This document shows positions 29,601-39,000 of a DNA stretch of 42,500 nucleotides, one piece after another (position 1 is the stretch's first letter; the number at the start of each line of letters is the position of its first letter). The notes below the pieces were generated by a model, which was not told the origin of the DNA, did no database searches, and saw only the letters and a program-made list of their open reading frames with translations. The position numbers were made by a program, and so were the translations under genes. Source of the DNA: Mesostigma viride (lineage: Eukaryota > Streptophyta > Mesostigmatophyceae > Mesostigmatales > Mesostigmataceae); NCBI GenBank assembly GCA_009746045.1, contig RPFO01000595.1, positions 1,486,623 to 1,529,122 of the forward strand, given 5' to 3'.

Positions 29601-32600
29601 GTGGAAATGCTGCATGGACGGGGGAGCGTGGGGATGCCGGCATTACAGCAGGGGGGTTGGCCCAAAAGGAGGGACATGGGGGGATGCAACACGGGGGCAA
29701 GCAGCCGTGTGCTGCAGATGGTGCGTCTAAGGAGGGGCTGTCCAAGGCAGGGGTATCGTCCACGGGAGGGGTATCGTCCAAGGATGGAAGGATGCAAGGT
29801 TTCAAGGATGGGTTGGCCAAGGAGAGCGCGACCGCTGGTTCGGGGCGCAGCACGGTGTCCGAGCCTGTTAATAATCACGTAGACGGCGTCACGGTGTCCA
29901 AGCCCATGGGGTCGGGTGGAAGCAAGACAGTCCAGCCCAGCCTGAGGGAATGTGAGTTTGGCTCCTACACTTAAACCCTAGACCTTACCCTCTGGCTTGA
30001 AACCCTACACCCTGAACCTTAAACCATCAGCCATCAATCATCAGCCATCAGCCATCAACCATCAACCATCAACCATCAACCATCAACCATCAACCATCAA
30101 CCATCAACCATCAACCATCAACCATCAACCATCAACCATCAACCATCAACCATCAACCATCAACCATCAACCATCAACCATCAACCATCAACCATCAACC
30201 ATCAACCATCAACCCTACAGTGAAAGTGAGTTTGGCTCAAAACCCTAAGCCTTACCCTAGACCTTACCCTCAGGCTTAAACCCTACACCCTGAACCCTAA
30301 ACCATCAACCATAAAGCATAAACCCTAAACCCTAAACCCTAAACAGAAAGTGTGTTTGGCTCAAAACCCTAGAGCTTACCCTCTGGCTTCAAACCCTATA
30401 CCCAACCCCCCGACTGTGCAGAATGAAATAATCTTTCCTCGCATGTGGTTGAGGAGGAGCCATTTCAATGATCCCAGTGAAAGGGAGCTTACCCTTGCAA
30501 AACTTGTCTGTTGGAAGCCCTTGATGTGTAAGCCAAAATAAATATATCACTACCATTAATATTTTGTAATATTATGGCTGTGCACGTGCTCCGGTACACG
30601 CCGATAGCTCTGCTGGGCAACCACCAAAGGGTTACAGTGACCAGTACAGGGTTAGAGTGACCGAGGGGCACCATTTGTTAGCTTTGCTGGGCAGCCACTC
30701 GTCAGGTGGGCAGATTCGAATCTCATTGATGAGCTCCCCAAGAAGAGCTTGCGCGCACGCCCGGGGTACCCACACACAACCCAATGGTGCCGGGATGCGC
30801 ACACATGCCCATGGTTTTATCGGGGTAAGTGCACAAGTGCTGGGGTCCGTTCACCTGTAGTTTGGGGCACAACTAGGATTTACCTGCAGGCGCTGTCTAC
30901 ATGCGCCTACATGCGCCCTCACACCTATGCCCGACTGTCCCCCACGCACATCTCATGATCCCTACAAGACTCAACTTCTTCCTCATGGGTCCGCCGGGGG
31001 AAGAACGGACGTCGTGCATCTGGACATTGTCAAAGAGACGAGTGTGAGCACGCGTATTTTGTCATGAGCACGCTTATTTAATCATGATCACGCTTATTTA
31101 ATCATGAGCACGCGATCATAATATGTCTATAGATTGTCACGCGATCTGCACCAGTCACCCAGCATTTGGAGTTGTGGACACACCACGCTTGACCTGCAAT
31201 CCTGGTGGGCCAGCCTTGACCAGCAAGGACGGGAACCGACCCCTGTAGCCCTTGAGCCCGGTCACCAACCGCTTGGTCGCAAGTCATGTTGGCTGGTTGG
31301 ATGTTCATCTATCGTGGTCGCTTTGCAAGTCTTGTTGGCCGGTTCATCCATCCTGGTTGGCTGCTTGGCAACCCATGTTGACCTTTGGACCAGCCTTGGC
31401 ACCAACCTTGGCCGGCAACTTGCCTTGGCCACGGGACTAACGCTGGCCGCCTGGCACTTACCATGGATTCTTTGGATTAGAAATCGGCCGTGCTCACTTT
31501 GCCATTTCACACTCATTCGAGTCCCACAAAAACGCAAACTCAAACTCAAACCCTTGGGAGTGAGTGAGGGTCATGAACTCCCTCGGCCAATATACATACG
31601 ATCAGCTTGTCGTGGCCACTCTCCTCTTGAATTTGGCCGCACGGTATGATGTCAACCGTCAATTTATGTTGGCCACTCACTCCACCGTGGCCACTCATCT
31701 TTTTATTGGTTAATTGATGTATCGTCCAATCGATCTATCTTTCTTTTTATGATCGTGTGCCAGCATTGCTCAAGGCCGCGCCGGTGGTCGCCTCAGGTCT
31801 CGCGCTCGACTACTGGGGCAAGGACGTGGGCATGCTGGTCAACAACCGGGGACTTGATATCCTTGACGTGATTTTCTTGTTACATGTTGGGAGGGGTTGC
31901 CTGTGCTGCCATGCTGGTCAACCATTGGGGTCTTGACACTCTCCCTGCATAAAACAAGCCTGTTCCGTGTTGCTATCTGCTTCTATGGTAGTTGTGCGGT
32001 GCTCTTCTGCTCGTCGTCCACCGGGGGCTTGATATCCTGGAACAGGAGATTTTCACACGGAATGTTGCTACAGGTCCGTTGCTGGTTTTATGACTGGCTA
32101 TTCAATGGGCTTAACTGCGTGATCTAGTAAAGTGGGACTAGTGCTAGCATCGAATAGTGAGTGGTGAATATAATCATGATAATGATATCGTCATAACGAT
32201 AGTGAAAGTAACTTCCTTATCTTTGCACCCATCATTTCTGTTGTTGTCGTCATCCTTGTCCGCATGACCTTCATCACTGCTGCACACTTGCCACATGTGT
32301 CACCCCATTTTGTTGTTTTTGGTATCAAGTGGCATGACTAGGATTCTTTTCTGCTAGTGACCACGACTCGTTGCTTCTATGAAGTGGCATTCTGTGTGTC
32401 TAGGGTATTTCAGGTGAGAGTCTTTACGGGATCTTGAGGTCTTGAGGTCGCCAATAGCTTGCGGCACCTCGCCCACGTAAACAGAAGGGTACAAGGAATC
32501 CTCTGATGAAGCTGGAAATGACCGATGAATGCTCTCCTTCACAGAATAGTAGTCTGTAGTATGTCTCCTTCAATTTAATGGATGGGCTGAAAACAAACCA

Positions 32601-34611
32601 ACTTAACTACTGAGAAGGCTCCTTAACCGAGTTTGTATTTGATCAATAAAATCTTAAATGCTAAATTCAACGACTTGAGTCCTTTGCTGAACATGGAAAT
32701 TTCGCCAAAGTTGTCTTTGCCACTGCGTTTTTTATTGTCTTTATGTGTGTAACCCACCCGAGTGTGCGTGGCTCGCAGTTGTGCTGTCCTTTGTTTGGGT
32801 CTATGTCTATGATGCCTCGAGGCCACATCCTATCCGATGGTTTCTGTCATGATATTTGTGTCGTTGGTATTTTGTACCTGTCGATCGTACTTGTGGTGTT
32901 AGTTATCTGTCGTTCGTGTATGCGTGGTTAGTTATTTGTACCTATTGATCATACTTGTGGTGTTAGTGATATGTCGTTCGTGTATGTGTCGTTAGTTATT
33001 TGTATCTGTCGATCGTAGTTGTTATGTGTCGTGGGGTCCACCAGGTCTTGCTTTTCGACCCTTTGTCTGCGCCACTGTTTGCCGCAAGCAAGATGCCCTG
33101 GACCGGCAGTTTGTCTCCCTTTGTCCAGCCCGCCTTTGTCCCGCCCCCCCCCCCCTCTTTTTCCCTCCAACTCTTTCCCCGCCCTATCTCCCTCTATCTC
33201 CTTTCCCTCCCTCCCTCTATTTCCTTTTTCCTCCCTCCCTCTATTTCCTTTTTCCTCCCTCCCTCTTTTTCTCCTTTCCCCCTCGCTCCATTTTTCTTTT
33301 CCCACTCCCTCTATCTCCTTTCCTTTCTCCCTTTCTTCCCGCCCTCCTCCCTGTCTACTCTGCCCTCATATCTTCCCCCTCTTGAAACGGGCACAGCTAT
33401 CGGGCCACTGGGGCAGCTGGGACGTGACCAAGACGCTTCCCTCAGAACGCGTTGCCGAGCTCAGCCTGCACACGAGCTACTACACGGCTCCCGAGCCACG
33501 CGTGCAGAGGGTGGGTCGATTCTGTTTATTTATTTATTTGTTTGTTTGTTTATCTAGTAGGTTTTTTTTTTTCATGTATCTTTGTAGCCCCCGTATTTCT
33601 CCCCTGTAACACTCCCCGGAAGTACAGCCTGTGTATTACTGCCCGGCATCGGAATTGCCACGCACTCATTCCTGGACACCCTGTGGCGTTTCTCTTCCCC
33701 TCCCCCCACCCCCGCAACCCAACCCCCACACACAGGCGTGTGGCGCGCCCCTAAAGAACGGCAAGCTGTGCCCCCGTCGGGACTTGGAGAAATGCCCCTT
33801 CCACGGGCCCATCATCCCACGCGACGACTATGGCAACCCCCTCGCGGGGCCATCGCCGCCCACAAAACTCACCAACAAGACTGGTCCGACCTCTCACAGC
33901 GCAGGCGCGGCCCCCGATGCAGGCAAAGGCACTGGTGGAAGCAGCGAGGGTAATGAGGCATCGCAGGGAAGCCTGCCCTCGCTGCCAGGCGGCAGGTTGC
34001 CGGGGAGTACACCCGTGGCTGGTCCGTCGAGAGACGGTGGGGGTAGCCAAGGGGATTGGCCGTCCCCACTCGTCGCACCCGGCAGCAGCAAGCAGCTCGC
34101 GACATCCAACTCAAGCAAGCCAGGGAACCAGGGTGGCACAGGTGGGACGAGACCGCGCGAGGGCAAGCATGGCGGCGGGTCGGGGATGGAAGCGAGCATC
34201 ATGCCAGAGCACGAGAGGATTCTGGCGCAGGCGGCGCGCCAGGCCATGGAGAACGTGCGGGGGCGAGGAAAGAAGCGCGGGCGGGGGAAGGAGGCGCTGG
34301 AGGAGGCGCAGGCGAGGGTGAGGAGCGAGGACCGTACGCACAACGCGGCGCTTCTGGCGGACGTGGACGGGGGAGACCCTGGTGGTGATGGAGCTGGCAC
34401 AGGGGCGCAGGGTGGCACTGGCCGGGCACCAGCGAAGGACGAAAGGGCCAGGGCACGGGCGCTCAAGTTGGCGAAGAAGCCCGAGCCCGGGCCTAGGGAT
34501 CGGCTCGCACGCAAGCTCATGGGGGGCGGCGGGGGGGGAGGGAGTGACGTAGAGCGTGCGGAGGAGATGCGGTACCGGTCGCAGTTTGGCAACTCGTGGA
34601 CGTGCCTATGA
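23651..34611 (+). CDS. UVSSA: UV-stimulated scaffold protein A homologue, nine exons
   Basis: UVSSA recruits TFIIH to stalled RNA polymerase II and stabilises CSB with USP7 in transcription-coupled repair. Exons: 23651-23830, 24135-24356, 25202-25525, 26815-27741, 27996-28136, 29225-29951, 31764-31867, 33397-33510 and 33736-34611 (TGA). All introns are GT-AG, and the total of 3,615 bases encodes 1,204 residues, longer than the human protein. Residues 1-160 are the VHS-like helical domain ([36 protein letters not shown]). Residues 243-551 are low-complexity, with 9-residue TPIH repeats. An acidic-aromatic [10 protein letters not shown] (about 681-690) resembles the motif that binds the TFIIH p62 PH domain. 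The C-terminal DUF2043 zinc motif has Cys915, Cys925, Cys933 and His936 ([20 protein letters not shown]). The exon-7 donor (GTGATT) is weak. The ATG at 23651 gives the expected N-terminus. Confidence 0.92.
23979..24056. repeat. Short direct repeats in UVSSA intron 1
   Basis: AGCTTTCCTTGGTATCAACC occurs twice with one change (about 23979 and 24038). Between the copies are three forms of CGGTATCG. No exon resemblance is seen. Confidence 0.6.
24377..24600. repeat. CCTG/CCCG tetranucleotide array in UVSSA intron 2
   Basis: About 224 bp of (CCTG) and (CCCG) units start 20 bases after the exon-2 donor. The minus strand is a run of GGGC, which could form G-quadruplex-like structures. The Pro/Ala/Arg frames that cross it are artefacts. 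Confidence 0.95.
25622..26070 (+). repeat. Echoes of UVSSA exon-3 3' edge and donor
   Basis: Copies of the exon end CTGCTGCGGCAGATGGTGCG (25511-25530) appear at 25627-25650 (TGTTGAGGCAGATGGTGGG) and 25725-25747 (TTCTTGAGGCAGATAATGCG), and a weaker one is at 26038-26070. The first keeps an ATG|GTG donor-like site. An ACTGGCTATAGTG/ACTGGAAATAGTG word is copied with them. Confidence 0.65.
25775..26010. repeat. AT-rich tandem repeat of about 28-33 bp, roughly eight units
   Basis: Units contain ATGACCCTATGGTATATAA with variants (CCCCATAGTATATAA, CCTTATGGTATATA). It lies in UVSSA intron 3 after the exon-edge echoes. Confidence 0.75.
27899..27925 (+). repeat. Echo of UVSSA exon-5 acceptor and start
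   Basis: CTTGCAGCCGGACGCACCCCTTGC here matches CTTGCAGTCGGACGACCCCCTTGC at 27989-28012, spanning the acceptor. The AG is kept, so this is a plausible decoy acceptor 92 bases upstream. Confidence 0.7.
28219..28395 (+). repeat. Two echoes of UVSSA exon-5 3' half and donor
   Basis: The copy at 28337-28395 aligns over 59 bases without gaps to 28084-28142, including the donor (CCCAAGGTAAAC against CCCGAGGTAAAA), at roughly 75% identity. A shorter copy with a deletion lies at 28219-28262 (CTGCTGCCAGCA, ATGGTGTTGACGC). Confidence 0.8.
29046..29085 (+). repeat. Echo of UVSSA exon-6 acceptor and start
   Basis: GCGCCAGATAGGCAGCGACGTGG copies 29219-29240 (ACGCCAGATCGCAAGCGACATGG), including the CCAG acceptor. 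The stretch 28965-29215 around it is a set of short GTGAAAC/GTGGAGCTT repeats. Confidence 0.65.
29946..30400 (+). repeat. Three copies of the UVSSA exon-6 donor with CCCTAAA-like satellite
   Basis: The donor context GAATGTGAGTTTGGCTC (29948-29964) recurs as GAAAGTGAGTTTGGCTC at 30221-30237 and GAAAGTGTGTTTGGCTC at 30347-30363. Each copy is followed by AAACCCTA, GCTTACCCT and AAACCCTA..CCC blocks. Between copies one and two is a pure ATCAACC heptamer array (about 30055-30212). At 30319-30345 there are three to four units of the plant-type telomere motif CCCTAAA. Confidence 0.85.
31040..31118. repeat. 24-bp tandem repeat, about three and a half units
   Basis: Units are GAGCACGCGTATTTTGTCAT, GAGCACGCTTATTTAATCAT and variants. 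It lies in UVSSA intron 6. The following 31170-31440 is rich in TTGG/CCAA words with no gene. Confidence 0.6.
31904..32060 (+). repeat. Two echoes of UVSSA exon-7 3' edge
   Basis: 31911-31940 (ATGCTGGTCAACCATTGGGG, TCTTGACA) and 32017-32057 (CCACCGGGGGCTTGATATCC, then GATTTTC) copy 31833-31876 (ATGCTGGTCAACAACCGGGG, ACTTGATATCC, GATTTTC). The two copies cover overlapping parts of the exon end. Confidence 0.75.
32868..33030. repeat. 65-bp tandem repeat, about two and a half units
   Basis: Units contain TTTGTACCTGTCGATCGTAC, TTGTGGTGTTAGTTAT and TGTCGTTCGTGTATG. It lies in UVSSA intron 7. Confidence 0.65.
33145..33380 (+). repeat. Long polypyrimidine tract before UVSSA exon 8
   Basis: About 230 bases are almost only C and T, partly as a 24-bp tandem repeat (CTCCCTCCCTCTATTTCC unit). 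It ends about 17 bases upstream of the exon-8 acceptor at 33396 and may act as an extended polypyrimidine tract. Frames reading Pro/Ser/Phe through it are artefacts. Confidence 0.8.
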
Positions 34612-36010
34612 GGGACGTGCCTGTGTATTGGGGCCTATTCATTTATTAATTAATATGCACGTGACTGCGTCACGTGGGTGCCAATACAGAGTAAACGAAC
34701 CTTCAACCCCTATTCACAACGAGATGAAGGGATGGCGCCCTAGCTTCTCTCACTGCCAGTGGGCAGGCCACAGAGCGCTCTCTCCACGGCATGGTGCCGG
34801 GGGGCAACACTGTGGGTGCAATGCAACCATGCAATACCATAGCTAGCTGGGCTACCATAGCTTATTGGGGTCTATTAATTAATTAATTAAAACACGTGCT
34901 CCCGTTGGGGAGTCACGGAGCACCGAAGTGCTTTTAATCCCTGTGTGTGCACAACAGGAGAAAGGGCAGAGACCCCCAGTCTCTTGGGGTCTATATGGGG
35001 CCTTAGTTTATAGCAGGGATTTCGAGGGAGCGCGACTTTTCATGTGGATATATAATCAGTGCCTTGCGGCCGATTGGCAATTCATGGACATGCTTATGAG
35101 GCTGTTGTACATTGTATAGGAGTGCCTAGCTGTTCATGTGAATATTAATTATTAATGTTCATGTGAATACATAGCAGGAATCGGTCTGTTGGTTACTACG
35201 TGCCTTTGTTTGGAAGTCATGGAGCTTAAAATTGTCACGTGTGGCCAAAAGCATTATGTGGATGCATGGACCTGTAGACGTACCCTTTTTGAGGAACTGC
35301 TTGCCGTCAGCAGGCTATTTAATTCTTGATTAATTTCTTCACTTATGCGTACATGTACTTGACAAATGGAACTGCCATGATTGAGAATCTAACGTGATAA
35401 TTTATTCATCAACATACTCAAATCTCACCGAAAATCCCGAAGCCAATGTTGCAGCTCAGGGAAAACAGAGCCGGCATGCCACTTGGCACGTCCGCTGAAG
35501 AATACGATACATTGCAGAAAGACATCTGCATTGGAATAAATAACCAAGAGCTGTCATTCACAGCCAGCGCGACCAAAAAGAGTACCTACGATCAGATATA
35601 CCATCAGCACAGGCCTGAACTTGCGGGAATGTTGATACGGTATCGTTGCAGCAACCAGCAACTACTATTAAGTGAGACAACTATGTACACAGACAACAGT
35701 AAAACAAGGCTGTCCACGGAATGACCGCCTTTTCACACCTCCCCAACACATAATTAAGCGGTGGGCTCAACCTGCGAACAACAAAAAACCCGCAGGTCTA
35801 AGCCTGCTGGTAAACCCATTACAGATGCCCTCATCCTCCGCCACTTGATGGCTCCGCAAGTCAGCCACTTGGGTGCCTAAAAAAACATGTTTAGCTGAAC
35901 TCTACCCCCCCCAAAACTGGTGCCTTTCGCCTTCCAGCGCTCTCTCCATCCAGCACATTCCGGACACACGGGCCAAATCCTGGCCACCATGATGAAAGCC
36001 ATCCAGCGCT
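34612..36010. other. Convergent intergenic region between UVSSA and the U-box/kinase gene
   Basis: Both genes end into this region. It contains two LINE 3' ends in reverse orientation: TTAATTAAT followed by the CACGTGACTGCGTCACGTG hairpin near 34645-34675, and a TTAATTAA tail with the CTCCC-gttg-GGGAG hairpin near 34870-34917. A 92-codon frame lies at 35446-35724. A TGTAA on the minus strand (35819-35823) is about 190 bases past the kinase gene's stop and might be its poly(A) signal. Confidence 0.5.
35446..35724 (+). CDS. Hypothetical 92-codon open frame
   Basis: This ATG-started frame reads as an ordinary soluble protein (GTSAEEYDTLQKDICIG, later KKSTYDQIYHQHRPELAGM) and ends in TGA. The frame stays open some 45 bases upstream of the ATG. 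I do not recognise a family. Codon use is balanced, like the 22.2-22.9 kb frames and unlike the GC-rich genes. It could be a fragment of a mobile element or virus-derived gene, or chance. Confidence 0.25.
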   Translation: MLQLRENRAGMPLGTSAEEYDTLQKDICIGINNQELSFTASATKKSTYDQIYHQHRPELAGMLIRYRCSNQQLLLSETTMYTDNSKTRLSTE

Positions 36011-39000
36011 TTAGCTCCCGGCCGCCATGACCGGCAGCTTGGACACTGGGACCACCTTGATGTGAGTGTCGGACGCCAGCTGCGTTGACGAGAACGCATT
36101 CTCTGGGGATACCTCTCCTCCCGCGCCCTGATAATAAACGTTCCCCCCGTGCACCATCATGACACTCGGCGCGTGGGTCCACCCGAAGAGCCGGCGCGAC
36201 TCCACGCCCCCCTTGGCCACGCAGTACGTACTCAGGACCAGCATCCCGGGGGAACGAGCGACGGGGGCGGACGAGGTCGAGCTGGGAATGATCGCCTTCT
36301 TGCCGAGTGGCGAGCTGGCCTTGCCCGTGTGGAAAACGTACAGTAACCCGTGGTCAACGTTCGCGCACACAAAGGTCCCTTCCAGCTGGACCTGCGCCAA
36401 GAAGCTGCGCCTCTCCCGACTCCATATGTTTATGACCGGCCCAACCGAGTTGACCGAGCACACCAGCGCGTGGCCGGGGGCCGTCAGGAGGGCCACGACG
36501 GGCCCCTCAACTGTCGCCCGCGTCAAGTGCTGCCGCGTGGTCACGTCGTACACATCAAACCAGCTCGTCTTGGTGTGGTCGACGAGCAAGACCTGCATCG
36601 GTTGACCGTTATTAGACTCGCCACCGTCACCCTTGCCATTGACACGATGATTGCTAGCATCCACGCGGTGGCCACGGCCGCGGCGGGACGGCACCGTGCC
36701 GGATGCGTAGAGCAAACCGTCGGCGCTCGCGAGTCCTGTGAGGTTGCACGCGCCCTTGAACGTGTCGATCACTGAGACAGGCTCCAGCGCGCTGGGACCC
36801 ACGCGCCAGACCACGCAGGGCCCCACCGCTAGCCCCGCCATCGAAGACGACGACAAAGAAGCATTCCCTCCCCCGGACGCCCCACCCCCCGCATTCCCCA
36901 GCTGCGAAGAAGCGACTAGCATGGTGTAGAAAAACCCGCCACCGAACGCGATCGCTCCCATTTGTTTCCCCGCCGGCTGGCGCGGCCCCAACGCCTGCGG
37001 AGTCCCCCACCACGCCTTGAACACCTCGCCCGTGGGAGTGAGCGCCTCGATGACCTCCTCGTCCGCCATCCACAGTGCGGACCCATCGCCGACGCAGATG
37101 CAAATCCCGTCGCAGATTGCCGTGCGCGCGTTCCGGCACTCGAGCGCGGAGACGTAGTCCCCCAGCGCGGTGTCCCACACAACCAGGTGCGTCTCGTTCG
37201 CCAGAAATAGCTTGCTGTCGTCGACCGCCATCGTGCCCACCTTGATGGCCACGGGGAGCGTTCGGATTGCCGTCAGGGGGCCGCTGATGCCGCCCGACGT
37301 CACGCTGCCGAGCCCGCCCATCGAACTGCCCACCGAGCCAGAGAGAGAGCTGGACCCTGAGAACGAGCTCGAGCTCGAGGGCACCCCCCTGGAAGGGACG
37401 TTCCCGTTGCGGCCGATTCTGCCCTCCACCTCGATGACCCCCCCCCTGGCAGTGGAAGCTCCCGCCATCGCATGTTCTTGGGAAGAGACCAGGATGCTGT
37501 GAGCCTGCGCCTGGGACAGAGAGTCAAAGCTCTTGGACTCGCGCAGCTTGTCGGGCCGGCCTTGCACTTGCGCCTGTGGTGGGGGCGGCGCCACCGGGTG
37601 CTCATGTGATGGCTCTTTCTTGTGGTCGCGTCGGTGCGGGTGGCGATGACGCACATGGGCCGGTTCGGACCCCGCGGCCCCTCCCTGCTGCTGCTTGTGG
37701 GAATCTGGCGCCGGCTGCGAGTTGTGAGTGTCCTGACGGGACACCTTGCGTGGTTCTGGTTGCAGCATCTGTTGTTGTTGCTGCTGCATCGGCGCCATCC
37801 GCTGCGACTCCTGCTGCAGCTGCTGCTGCATCGTGAGGGAGTCTCGCTGCAGCGCCTCCATGCTGGATGGGTCACGACCACCGCCGGCTGCATGGCGAGG
37901 GGACTGCCGGGGGGATGCGCCAAGGATCGCCACCGGCTGGCCCTGGTGGTTATAGGCCTGGCCATGGGCCTGGTTGTAGGCCTGGTCATGCGCCTGGCTC
38001 AGCGAGAGCAGCGGAGGGGGAGCGCTGCGGTCGGGCTGTCGTGCCGCCGGCTTGGGTGATGGCTTGGGCGACGGAGAAACGATACCACCAGGTTGCTGAT
38101 GATGATGGTGTGACGGATGCAATCCCTGGTCATCCGTCATGGCCCCATAGCCATCCCTCCGTTGGACGTCCAACGACGCACCGGCGTCCAGCCGGCTGAA
38201 CGAGCTTGAGCGGCTGAGGGAGCCCGAGACCCCAAGCGGCCCATCGTACGCCCTCTGGCCATCGTGGGCGCCGTCGCTCGTGGGCGGGACGAGCTCCATC
38301 ATTCGGCGGGTTAGGTCGGACACCTTAGCCTGCGACTGCTGCAGCTCCCCGCTCAGCTTGGCAGCGTTCTCCTGGGCGGCGCGCGCCTGCGTCTCCGATG
38401 CTTGCAGACGCACCTCAAGGGCCGCAACGCTGGCCAGCACATGCGCCAGCTGGGGATCCGGCTGGTGGGTTGTGTTGTGTTGTGTTGTGTTGTGTTGTGT
38501 TGTGTTGCAATGCGTTGCGTTGCGTTGCGTTGTGTTGTGTTGTGTTGTGTTGTGTTGTGTTGTGTTGTGTTGTGTTGTGTTGTGTTGTGTTGTGTTGTGT
38601 TGTGTTGTGTTGTGTTGAGTTGAGTTGAGTAGGGTTGGGTTGGGTCGGGGGTGGGGTGGGGTGGGGTGGTAAATTTGGTCATTGGGGGCGCAGGACGGGG
38701 GGACAAATTTAGTCTATACAGTGCTTGGAGGGGAATGGCAGATTTGGTTATCTGTGGGATGGCGGGAAGGGGGGGGGGGGGGGGGGGGGGGAAGGACTGG
38801 GGGGATAGGGGGCACCAACTGACTGGGATCGATGAAAGAAAAGTATGCGTGATGGAGGGGAAGGTTGTGTGTGGAAGAAAATTAGAGACATTGCCAGGAG
38901 TTCAGGCGGGGGGGGCTGGAAAAGGGTGGGGGCAACGGGTGGAGTGGAGGAAATGAATAGGGGCGTGTGAATGCCCATGGATTATGCGACGGTGCCAGAG

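Noticed and set aside
29187-29882. Alternative 231-codon frame and minus-strand 294- and 239-codon frames
   Set aside because: Shadows of UVSSA exon 6, whose frame joins both neighbours and holds the acidic motif.
30319-30345. Chromosome end
   Set aside because: Only three to four CCCTAAA units, inside an intron with UVSSA exons on both sides.
33000-33609. 185- and 196-codon Pro/Ser/Phe-rich frames
   Set aside because: Products of the polypyrimidine tract. Only exon 33397-33510, in another context, is supported.
38280-38706. Cys/Val/Leu- and Thr/Gln/His-rich frames
   Set aside because: Artefacts of the TGTGT array.
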